From Bacteroidales bacterium UBA2800 (GTDB taxonomy: Bacteria; Bacteroidota; Bacteroidia; Bacteroidales; Paludibacteraceae): a stretch of 46,626 bases of DNA. The position numbers were made by a program, and so were the translations under genes. Shown here piece by piece: positions 24,147-32,154 of this stretch. The notes under the pieces were generated by a model, which was given only the letters and a program-made list of their open reading frames with translations, made no database searches and had not been told where the DNA came from. Position 1 is the first letter of the stretch. Each line of letters begins with the position of its first letter. The stretch covers positions 5,818-52,443 of the forward strand of contig DEHM01000024.1 in assembly GCA_002351925.1 (NCBI GenBank), given 5' to 3'.

Positions 24147-25379
24147 GTGCCGAACAACGAAGAATTGAAGATAGCAACCCGACTTTATTTCTCCCAAGAG
24201 GGAGAAGCCCGTCATTCGCGTCCTGCGGTGCGGGTAGCGCTGGCGGGTATGATAGTGGGCGTACTCGTCATGATCCTGACGGTCTGCATCGTAGTCGGTT
24301 TCAAGCAGACGGTGACGAGTCAGGTGGCGGGCTTCGGTGCGCATATACAGGTGGTGTCGTTCGACAACAACAATACCTACGACCTCCATCCTATCTTGGT
24401 GAGCGACAGTCTGTTGGCGCAGCTGGCGGCTTATCCGCACGTAAGTTCTGCTGCTCCGTTCATCACCAAGCCGGGTATGTTGAAGACCGATTCGGCGTTT
24501 CAGGGTATCGTGCTCAAGGGAACGGATTATTGGGATTTCTTTGCCCGTCATCTGCGTGAAGGTGCGTTACCCGCTTCGGCGCAGGAAGTGTTGCTCTCGG
24601 TGCCTGTAGCCCGTAGGCTTGGGCTAAAGGTAGGCGACGCGGTAAGTGCGTATTTTGTGGACGAGGAGGATGTGCGTGCACGGCGTTTCCGTATCAGCGG
24701 TCTCTATGAGACCGGTTTCACGCAGTCGGACGAACTCTTTATCCTTACACCGCTCGTTACGGCTGCGCGTCTGCAGGGCTGGGAGGCGAATACCTATTCC
24801 GGCGTGGAGATACTTGTGGACGATATCAACCGGCTGGACGAAGTGGCTGATTGCATCTATTTTGCGACGGTCAACCATCTGGACGAGCAGGGCTTCAACG
24901 TCTATTATGTGCAGACGCTCCATCAGCAGAACCCTGCTATCTTTGCTTGGCTTGACCTGCTCGACATGAATGTGGTGGTGATCATCATCCTGATGTTGCT
25001 GGTAGCTTGTTTCAATATCATCTCCGGGCTAATCATCCTGATACTGGACGGTGTGCAACTCATCGGTACGCTGAAGGCACTGGGGGCGGACAACCGCTTC
25101 GTGCAACGTATCTTCATGGCTCAGGCGGCGATGTTGGTAGGCAAAGGACTGTTGTGGGGAAATATACTGGGACTTGGTATTGCTGCCATTCAGTATTTCG
25201 GCCATTTGCTTCCTTTGGAAGCAGCTACTTATTATGTGGACTATGTGCCTATTGCTTTTCCCTGGGGATGGATCGTGGCGCTGAATATACTGACCATCGT
25301 GGTGTCGCTGCTGATCCTGCTGCTGCCATCGATGATTGTTACCAAGATCAGTCCGGCAAAAGTGATGCACTTTGAGTAA
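24147..25379 (+). CDS. FtsX-like ABC transporter permease (LolC/LolE-type)
   Basis: A 410-residue inner-membrane protein. The first helix is at about 28-50 (VALAGMIVGVLVMILTVCIVVGF), followed by a large periplasmic domain with GFGAHIQVVSFDNNNTYDLHP. Three C-terminal helices (VVVIIILMLLVACFNIISGLIILI; MLVGKGLLWGNILGLGIA; ALNILTIVVSLLILLLPS) fit the FtsX fold of lipoprotein-releasing permeases. No ATPase gene is adjacent. No ATG is available: GTG 24147 is used, and TTG 24165 (giving KIATRLYFSQ directly) is the alternative. Confidence 0.85.
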   Translation: MPNNEELKIATRLYFSQEGEARHSRPAVRVALAGMIVGVLVMILTVCIVVGFKQTVTSQVAGFGAHIQVVSFDNNNTYDLHPILVSDSLLAQLAAYPHVSSAAPFITKPGMLKTDSAFQGIVLKGTDYWDFFARHLREGALPASAQEVLLSVPVARRLGLKVGDAVSAYFVDEEDVRARRFRISGLYETGFTQSDELFILTPLVTAARLQGWEANTYSGVEILVDDINRLDEVADCIYFATVNHLDEQGFNVYYVQTLHQQNPAIFAWLDLLDMNVVVIIILMLLVACFNIISGLIILILDGVQLIGTLKALGADNRFVQRIFMAQAAMLVGKGLLWGNILGLGIAAIQYFGHLLPLEAATYYVDYVPIAFPWGWIVALNILTIVVSLLILLLPSMIVTKISPAKVMHFE

Positions 25380-25380
25380 G

Positions 25381-26187
25381 ATGAAACTGCAGACTATAGT
25401 CGATATTAAGCCGAGCGAGTGGAAGATAGGTTATGAGGACAAAATCCTCATGGTAGGTTCGTGTTTCTCCGATGAAATCGGCGATCAAATGAAGCAACGC
25501 TACCTGAACGTGAGTTGCAATCCGTTCGGTACGCTCTATAACCCGCTTAGTATTGCCCGGGCGCTGACGATGACCGAGGTGCCGCCACTCGTGGAGCACG
25601 ACGGCTTATGGCACTCGATGGCCCATCACGGGAGTTTCTCAAGGGCTGATAAGCATGAGGCAGAGCAAGCTGTAGGCGCATCAATAGCAGTGATGCAGCA
25701 GGCGCTACAAGAGGCGACGGTGGTTATCGTTACCTTTGGTACCGCTTGGGTGTATGAGCAAGACGGCGTGATTGTGGGGAATTGTCATAAATTGCCGGAG
25801 AATTGTTTCCGGAGAAGACGGCTGAGTGTCGATGAAATCGTAGAAACTTGGCGTCCGCTGTTGGAGCGCTATCCTGATAAACACTGGCTCTTTACCGTCT
25901 CGCCTATACGGCATATACGTGACGGCCTGCATGAGAATCAACTTAGCAAAGCAACCTTGCTGCAGGCCGTAGAGGAATTGGGCGACTATTTCCCCTCTTA
26001 TGAGATTATGTTGGATGAGTTGCGGGATTATCGGTTCTATGCCGATGATCTGGTGCACCCGTCGAGTATGGCGGTCAACTATATCTGGGAGCGGTTTGTG
26101 GATACCTTCTGTACGCCGCAGACCAAAAATGAGCTCGTGCTCCAGCATAAGCGTTGGAAGCACGAGCAGCATATTCCGTTGCACTAG
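25381..26187 (+). CDS. GSCFA-domain protein
   Basis: A 268-residue protein. MVGSCFSDEIGDQM (about 21-34) is the GSCFA signature, and CNPFGTLYNPLSIARAL, VTFGTAWVYEQ, FTVSPIRHIRDGLHENQLSKATL and YRFYADDLVHPSSMAVNYIWERF complete the family pattern. The fold is SGNH-hydrolase-like with a Ser, Asp and His set; the substrate is not known. ATG 25381 starts just after the permease stop, so the two are co-transcribed. It converges on valS with a palindrome between them. Confidence 0.9.
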   Translation: MKLQTIVDIKPSEWKIGYEDKILMVGSCFSDEIGDQMKQRYLNVSCNPFGTLYNPLSIARALTMTEVPPLVEHDGLWHSMAHHGSFSRADKHEAEQAVGASIAVMQQALQEATVVIVTFGTAWVYEQDGVIVGNCHKLPENCFRRRRLSVDEIVETWRPLLERYPDKHWLFTVSPIRHIRDGLHENQLSKATLLQAVEELGDYFPSYEIMLDELRDYRFYADDLVHPSSMAVNYIWERFVDTFCTPQTKNELVLQHKRWKHEQHIPLH

Positions 26188-26190
26188 AAA

Positions 26191-26206
26191 CCGCCAAATT
26201 TGGCGG
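26191..26206. terminator. Perfect 16-bp palindrome between convergent genes
   Basis: CCGCCAAATTTGGCGG lies in the 24-bp gap between the GSCFA and valS stops. It can form a six-bp GC-rich hairpin with an AATT loop in either direction. There is no long T tail, so terminator function is probable but not certain. Confidence 0.5.
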
Positions 26207-26211
26207 ATAGG

Positions 26212-28848
26212 TTAGCCTTTGAGCGCCATGATAGCTTCTTCGAGGGCAGCGATACGGGTTTCCGCGTCGCTTTTCTTTTTCTGCTCAAGGGCCACAATCT
26301 CCGGCTTGGCGTTTTGTACGAAACGTTCGTTACCGAGTTTCGCCATCACACCGCGGAGGAAACCTTGTTGGTGTGCCAGTTCTGCCTCGAGTTTCTTGAG
26401 TTCCTCGTCCACGTTGATGAATTTATCCAGCGGGATACTGTATTCCGTTGTTCCCACGATAAACGAAGCACTACCGGCCGTTTTTTCTGCACTTACGGCG
26501 ATGTCACAGTTAGCGAGTTTGCTGACGAGCGCATTCAGCTCGCAAGGACTTACCAGCGTGAGACGCTCCTTCGGCGGGATGTTCTTCGACGCGCGGACAT
26601 TGCGTACACCCGATACTATTTCTTTCAGGGTCTCAGTAGCCTGAAGTAGGCTGTCGTTGCCGTGTCGTTGCCGTGTCGTTGCCGTGTCGTTGCCGTGTTG
26701 GGCCGCATTCATGATCGACTCTCCGGGCTTGCGGTCGTAGAGGTTCTGCCAGAGTTCCTCGGTGATGAACGGCATGAACGGATGGAGCACACGCAGCAGA
26801 CGGTCGAAGAAGGCGAGTGTAGCCTCGTGGGTTGTGCGGTCGATAGGTTGCTGATAGCCCGGTTTGATCATCTCAAGATACCAGCCGCTGAACTCATCGC
26901 AGTAGAGTTTGAAGATGGCCATGAGGGCTTCGGAGAGGCGGTATTTGCTGAAGAGATCGGCTATCTCGTTCTCGATCTCGTCCAACTTGGCGTCGAACCA
27001 GTCGATAGCATAACGGCTGGTCTCCGGCTGCGGGATATCGGCTACTTCGAGGCTCTTGATCATACGGAAGCAATTCCAGATCTTATTGCAGAAGTTACGT
27101 CCCTGCTCGCAGAGCGAGTCATCGTAGAGGATGTCGTTGCCGGCCGGTGCGGAGAGGAGAATACCCATACGCACGCCGTCGGCACCGAAACGTTCGATCA
27201 GATCGAGCGGATCGGGACTATTACCGAGCGATTTACTCATCTTGCGGCCGAGTTTATCGCGCACGATACCTGTGAAATAGACGTGCTTGAACGGCATCTT
27301 GCCTACGTACTCGTAGCCGGCCATGATCATACGCGCTACCCAGAAGAAGATGATATCCGGGCCTGTTACGAGGTCAGCAGTCGGGTAGTAATAGTTGAGC
27401 TCTTTGTTGCCGGGATTGTCGATTCCATCGAACAAACTGATAGGCCAGAGCCATGAACTGAACCATGTGTCGAGCGCTCCTTCGTCCTGTACGTAGTTGC
27501 CCTCGGGCTTGGTCTCGCTGACGATGATCTTGTCGTCCGGATAGTTCTCGAGGCCGGTCTGCGCGAGCAAGTCGGCGTCGTAGTACGCGGGAATACGGTG
27601 GCCCCACCAGAGTTGGCGGCTGATGCACCAGTCTTTGATGTTCTCCAGCCAGTTGCGGTAGGTGTTCTTGTATTTAGCCGGGTAGAAGACGATGTCGTCG
27701 TTCATGACAGGCGGCAGGGCGATGTCGGCAAAATGCTTCATCTTGACGAACCACTGGAGCGACAAGCGCGGCTCAATAGGCACGTTGGTGCGCTCGGAGT
27801 AGCCGACTTTGTTGTCGTAGTCCTCGATTTTCTCGATGAGACCGAGGTTTTTGAGGTCCTCGACGATCTGTTTGCGGCAGTCGAAACGGTCGAGACCGTG
27901 GTACTTGCGTACGTTAGGCTGCAACTCCGGCTCGACGGTGTCCATATTCAGATGCGCGTCGGGCGTGAAGATATCGATGGTCTTGAGGTTGTATTTCTGA
28001 CCAAGCATATAGTCGTTAACATCGTGGGCAGGCGTCACCTTGAGGCAACCTGTACCGAAACCGATCTCTACATAGCGATCTTCGATGATAGGGATGACGC
28101 GACCGACACCCGGGACGATGACGTGCTTGCCCTTGAGCCACTGGTTTTTCTCCTCTTTGGGGTTGATGCAGACAGCAATATCGCCGAAGATGGTCTCCGG
28201 ACGAGTGGTAGCCACAATGGCATATTTGCCCGGTTCCTCCGCTACTTCGTAGCGCAAGTAGTAGAACTTGTTATGCTCGTCGTGGTAGATGACCTCCTCG
28301 TCAGAGAGGGCAGTCTGGCGCTCTGGATCCCAGTTGACCATACGCAAGCCACGATAGATGAGGCCTTTTTTGTACAGGTCGCAGAACACCTTGATGACGG
28401 CTTTGGAGCGCGTCTCATCCATGGTGAACGCCGTGCGGTCCCAGTCGCAGGAGCAACCGAGTTTGCGGAGCTGCTTGAGGATGATACCTCCGTGCTCGTC
28501 CGTCCAGTCCCACGCATGTTTGAGGAATTGCTCGCGGGTGAGGTCAGACTTGTTGATACCTTGCTCTTTGAGTCGCTTGATGACCTTGGCTTCGGTAGCA
28601 ATCGACGCATGGTCGGTACCCGGTACCCAGCACGCATTCTTGCCCTCAAGGCGTGCGCGACGCACGAGGATATCCTGAATGGTCTCATTCAGGACGTGTC
28701 CCATATGGAGCACACCCGTCACGTTGGGCGGCGGGATGACGATGGTGTAGGGTTCGCGGCCGTCGGGCTCGCTGTGAAAGAGTTTGTTGTCCAGCCAATA
28801 CTGATACCAGCGGGCTTCAATGTCAGTAGGATTATACTTACTATCCAT
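26212..28848 (-). CDS. valS: Valyl-tRNA synthetase
   Basis: An 878-residue class I synthetase charging tRNA-Val. The HIGH motif appears as PPPNVTGVLHMGHVLN and the KMSKS motif as GRKMSKSLGNSPDPLD. The editing domain lies between them. The C-terminal coiled coil (LKKLEAELAHQQGFL...KKKSDAETRIAALEEA) is typical of bacterial ValRS. Start MDSKYNPTDIEARWYQYW was chosen; the 19-residue extension is repeat-derived. The anticodon-binding domain contains an in-frame expansion (about residues 718-732, HGNDTATTRQRHGND) encoded by four exact 11-bp repeats. Confidence 0.96.
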   Translation of the reverse strand: MDSKYNPTDIEARWYQYWLDNKLFHSEPDGREPYTIVIPPPNVTGVLHMGHVLNETIQDILVRRARLEGKNACWVPGTDHASIATEAKVIKRLKEQGINKSDLTREQFLKHAWDWTDEHGGIILKQLRKLGCSCDWDRTAFTMDETRSKAVIKVFCDLYKKGLIYRGLRMVNWDPERQTALSDEEVIYHDEHNKFYYLRYEVAEEPGKYAIVATTRPETIFGDIAVCINPKEEKNQWLKGKHVIVPGVGRVIPIIEDRYVEIGFGTGCLKVTPAHDVNDYMLGQKYNLKTIDIFTPDAHLNMDTVEPELQPNVRKYHGLDRFDCRKQIVEDLKNLGLIEKIEDYDNKVGYSERTNVPIEPRLSLQWFVKMKHFADIALPPVMNDDIVFYPAKYKNTYRNWLENIKDWCISRQLWWGHRIPAYYDADLLAQTGLENYPDDKIIVSETKPEGNYVQDEGALDTWFSSWLWPISLFDGIDNPGNKELNYYYPTADLVTGPDIIFFWVARMIMAGYEYVGKMPFKHVYFTGIVRDKLGRKMSKSLGNSPDPLDLIERFGADGVRMGILLSAPAGNDILYDDSLCEQGRNFCNKIWNCFRMIKSLEVADIPQPETSRYAIDWFDAKLDEIENEIADLFSKYRLSEALMAIFKLYCDEFSGWYLEMIKPGYQQPIDRTTHEATLAFFDRLLRVLHPFMPFITEELWQNLYDRKPGESIMNAAQHGNDTATTRQRHGNDSLLQATETLKEIVSGVRNVRASKNIPPKERLTLVSPCELNALVSKLANCDIAVSAEKTAGSASFIVGTTEYSIPLDKFINVDEELKKLEAELAHQQGFLRGVMAKLGNERFVQNAKPEIVALEQKKKSDAETRIAALEEAIMALKG
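26653..26696 (-). repeat. Four exact 11-bp repeats inside valS
   Basis: GTCGTTGCCGT (plus strand) occurs four times without a gap. Three added units equal 33 bp, so the reading frame is kept and 11 residues are added. This is the same unit length as the arrays at 17586 and 44291, but a different word. Confidence 0.95.
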
Positions 28849-28880
28849 AATTAGAAATGATAAATTACGAATTAAAAATT
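28846..28880 (-). repeat. 7-bp tandem array ending in the valS start codon
   Basis: On the minus strand five gapless heptamers of the form AATTNNT run from 28880 to 28846. The last, AATTATG, supplies the valS ATG. Confidence 0.8.
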
Positions 28881-28904
28881 GCGCTTTGCGCCAAAACGGC
28901 TGCA

Positions 28905-28914
28905 AAGGTACAGC
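28905..28914 (-). promoter_or_regulatory. Promoter -7 element of valS
   Basis: TACCTTTGCAGCCG on the minus strand (TAnnTTTG near 28905-28912), about 55 bp upstream of the valS ATG. A -33 TTTG-like site (ATTTGCATATG region) lies about 20 bp further upstream. Confidence 0.65.
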
Positions 28915-28958
28915 TTTTTTTTTACATATGCAAATGTTTGCATATTTTTGCGCAATAA

Positions 28959-28990
28959 TTTGTGTATTTCAAAAATTCTTCGTATCTTTG
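28959..28990 (+). promoter_or_regulatory. Promoter of addAB, near-leaderless
   Basis: TTTG 28959-28962, a 20-bp spacer and TATCTTTG 28983-28990. Only 8 nt (CAGTCGCA) separate it from ATG 28999. The half-sites TTGC and GCAA flank AGTC here. Confidence 0.8.
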
Positions 28991-28998
28991 CAGTCGCA

Positions 28999-31900
28999 AT
29001 GAGTCGATTGATAGATACCCACCATCCATTGAATGTCTGTTCGGCCTCTGCCGGAACAGGTAAGACGTTCACCCTGGCGGCCTACTACGTAGGTCTGCTG
29101 TTGTCGGGCGTGGACTATCGCAGCATACTGGCGATCACGTTCACCAACAAGGCGACCGCGGAGATGAGTGAGCGTATCCTGGGCTACTTGTACGGTATCG
29201 CCAATGGCGGCGAGACGGCTTTCCTGGAGCGCGCCAAGGAGTTTATGATTGCGCGTGAAGATGAGCCGGAGACGCTGCTGCGTGAGTGTGCAGGCCGCTG
29301 TTTCAGGCAGATGTTGCTGGACTACGACAATGTGCGTGTGCAGACTATCGACTCGTTTCTGCAGACACTGCTGAGCGGTATGGCGGGTGTGCTTCGCATG
29401 AGTGTAGGACTGAAGACGGAGCTGGATATCGACCACGTGATCAGTCAGGCAGTAGATCAGTTGTTGACGACCGACATGACGGCGGACGACCGTACGATAC
29501 TGGAGGACTACATGCAGCTCAAACTCGATCAGGAGAGCAACTGGGATGTGCGGCAGAGTCTGTGTGGCATGGCGAAGGAACTGTATAACGAGGCGGTGCA
29601 GATGCTGGATGCACGTGGGGAGATTGTCTTCGATGCGGGAATGATTGCTTCGGCGCGTGAACGCTTGGAACAGGCGTGGGAGACGAATGAGGATCTGCAG
29701 ACCTTGCGGCAGTTGCTCGCGCAATGTAACCCGGAGAAGTACAACCGCTTTACGATGTTTGCCTACGAGCGCTTGAGTCGCAGTGCGGCAGATCCCCAGA
29801 GTGTGGCCGTGAAAGACCGTTTTCGCGGCGTGGGCGAGAAGCAGTGTAATGCCGATGAAATGGCGGAAGCTACGCTGTTGGGCGCCCGTTGTAGCAACTA
29901 CTATAACACGTTGCAGTTGACCTTGCGTTTCAGTCGTGATATGCAGCTTATGGCTTCGCTGCAGACGCTTATTCAACGTAATCTGCGCGAAGCCAACTGT
30001 GCGTTGCTGGCCAAGACGGCCAACACGCTGTGCGACGCGTTGCGAGAGGGTGACGCCGACTTCATTCTTGAGAAAGCCGGTATACGTTATCACCACGTGC
30101 TCATTGATGAGTTTCAGGACACCAGTCAGTTGCAGTGGAGCGTTATTCGGCGTCTGCTGGACGATGTGCTGGCCGGCGAAGGCAATACGGTGCTGATAGT
30201 GGGTGACCTAAAACAGTCGATTTATCGTTGGCGCAACGGCGACTGGCACATCATGGCTTCGTTGGGCAGCGATGAGGCGCATTACAGCCGTCAGATGAAT
30301 AGTTCGTTCCCGCCGCTGGTGCGTAATTTCCGCAGTAGAGAGGAGGTGGTACAGTTCAACCTGTCGCTCTTCCGACACATAGGCGAGACACTCTACGATG
30401 AGGGTTTCGATGGCACTAATATCCGTCAGTTCTACAATGCTGACAGCGAGAAAAAGTCCGGTGGATTCGTGCGTTTTCGTGCTTTTCAGAAGCGCCGGGT
30501 GAAGGCGGGCCCGGACGCGGCGCCTGACGATGTGATGATGAGTACGCGCGAGGCGATGACGATGGATATGTTCGACTCTATGGAGTCGCTACTGGCCGCA
30601 GGAAGTGTGCCCTCGCAACTCATGGTGCTGGTGCGCGAGAAGAAAGAAGCGGTGTATATCACCGACCTGCACGCCGGTCTGGATGCGCAGCGTTATCCGC
30701 ACCTGTCGCAAGTGTCGATTGTCTCGGCCGACAGTTTTCTGCTGGAGGCTTCTCGTGCCGTGCAGACGGTGTTGTACGGTCTGCGTTATCTGGCTAATCC
30801 TGAGGATGGAGTAGCGGCTATGTATGTCAAACTGGCTACGCGTACTTCGGATGCGCTGGAGCGGCTGCAGGCGATAGACAGGAAGACGCCGCTTTATGAG
30901 GCGGTGAGTGAGATAATAGGTCAACTGCTGTGCCACAGCGAGGCGTATGAGGGCTCGGAAGCGGCTTATATCGACAGTTTCTTGGACCGAGTGCGCGATT
31001 ATGTAAGTGCTTACGGGAGCAGGCTGGAAGATTTTCTGGAATACTGGGACGACACGTTGCACAGCAAGCCTATTGCGGCATCGTCGGCGGATGCTATCCG
31101 TATCCTGACGGTACATGCGAGCAAAGGACTGCAAGCGCAGACGCTCTTTGTGCCTTTCTGCACCTGGACGCGCGAGGCGGGTGCTCACCGTGAGAAGATT
31201 TGGTGTCCGGCGTCGGAGGCGATGAATAGTGCGGCAGGGAAGAACCTGAAATGGCTACCGATACAGGACGGCAATGAGATGGCGGAGTCGGACTATGCGC
31301 CGTATTATGCGGAGGAGCACCGTAACATGCAGATCGACAACCTGAACATGCTCTATGTGGCCTTGACGCGTGCGGAGGATAACCTCTATATATCTGCCGA
31401 TTTTGCCATCACGAGCAAAGGAGAGCTCGGGGCATGTAACCATGTGGGGCAATATCTGCTGGAGGCGACGCATTTATCCGATCAAATCGTAGGAAACAGC
31501 ACTCCCGTCACGGCCGACGGTGCACCCTATGTGGAGTATAGCGCAGGTAAGCCGGTCATCGCCGCATTAGAAGCGAAGAAAGCAGACAACCCCTTCTCGT
31601 TTGCCGTCTCTGCGCCTCAGGAATCGGAACTCTGGAGCAGCAGTGCGCAAGTGCGTTTCGTGCAGTCGCAGGAAGGCGCGTTGTATACCGATTATGGCGA
31701 TGAGGCCTATCGTCGTGTGGCACGTATTGATGAGGGAACATTATGCCACGAGATATTTGCTCACTTGCGCAAGGCAGATGAGTTGGAGCAGGTGCTGGAT
31801 ATGTTTGAGAGCCGTGGAGAGATAGCCGGCGCCGCGCAACGCGAGATGCTAAAATCGCTGATTTCATCGGCCTGGAAGGGTAGCGAGCAGATGCGTGACT

Positions 31901-32154
31901 GGTTTACTGCACCGTGGGAGCTGCGGCTGGAGGAAGCCATCTATCTGGATCAACGGGAGATACGTCCTGACCGCGTGATGATTAATCCGGAGACAGGCGC
32001 AGCGGTGGTGCTGGATTATAAGTTCGGCGGCCGGGAAACGAAACACAAGCAACAAGTAGGCGAATATATGGAGGCGCTGCGCAGAATAGGTTATAGTCCG
32101 GTGCGCGGTTATCTATGGTACGCACGGGAGAATAAACTGGTAGAAGTAGGGTGA
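28999..32154 (+). CDS. addA: AddA-like UvrD/RecB-family helicase-nuclease
   Basis: A 1051-residue protein. The SF1A helicase motifs are Walker A ASAGTGKT (16-23), ITFTNKATAEM, DEFQDTSQLQW (Walker B), VGDLKQSIYRWRNGD, LTVHASKGLQAQTLFVP and LYVALTRAEDNLYI. The C-terminal nuclease carries LDYKFGG and Q-VGEY (RecB-type PD-(D/E)XK). With AddB it would process double-strand breaks for RecA loading. The start was chosen at ATG 28999, directly after the promoter; the longer frame precedes the -7 element. The stop overlaps addB as GTGA. Assignment to AddA rather than another RecB-like protein rests on the neighbouring addB. Confidence 0.88.
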   Translation: MSRLIDTHHPLNVCSASAGTGKTFTLAAYYVGLLLSGVDYRSILAITFTNKATAEMSERILGYLYGIANGGETAFLERAKEFMIAREDEPETLLRECAGRCFRQMLLDYDNVRVQTIDSFLQTLLSGMAGVLRMSVGLKTELDIDHVISQAVDQLLTTDMTADDRTILEDYMQLKLDQESNWDVRQSLCGMAKELYNEAVQMLDARGEIVFDAGMIASARERLEQAWETNEDLQTLRQLLAQCNPEKYNRFTMFAYERLSRSAADPQSVAVKDRFRGVGEKQCNADEMAEATLLGARCSNYYNTLQLTLRFSRDMQLMASLQTLIQRNLREANCALLAKTANTLCDALREGDADFILEKAGIRYHHVLIDEFQDTSQLQWSVIRRLLDDVLAGEGNTVLIVGDLKQSIYRWRNGDWHIMASLGSDEAHYSRQMNSSFPPLVRNFRSREEVVQFNLSLFRHIGETLYDEGFDGTNIRQFYNADSEKKSGGFVRFRAFQKRRVKAGPDAAPDDVMMSTREAMTMDMFDSMESLLAAGSVPSQLMVLVREKKEAVYITDLHAGLDAQRYPHLSQVSIVSADSFLLEASRAVQTVLYGLRYLANPEDGVAAMYVKLATRTSDALERLQAIDRKTPLYEAVSEIIGQLLCHSEAYEGSEAAYIDSFLDRVRDYVSAYGSRLEDFLEYWDDTLHSKPIAASSADAIRILTVHASKGLQAQTLFVPFCTWTREAGAHREKIWCPASEAMNSAAGKNLKWLPIQDGNEMAESDYAPYYAEEHRNMQIDNLNMLYVALTRAEDNLYISADFAITSKGELGACNHVGQYLLEATHLSDQIVGNSTPVTADGAPYVEYSAGKPVIAALEAKKADNPFSFAVSAPQESELWSSSAQVRFVQSQEGALYTDYGDEAYRRVARIDEGTLCHEIFAHLRKADELEQVLDMFESRGEIAGAAQREMLKSLISSAWKGSEQMRDWFTAPWELRLEEAIYLDQREIRPDRVMINPETGAAVVLDYKFGGRETKHKQQVGEYMEALRRIGYSPVRGYLWYARENKLVEVG

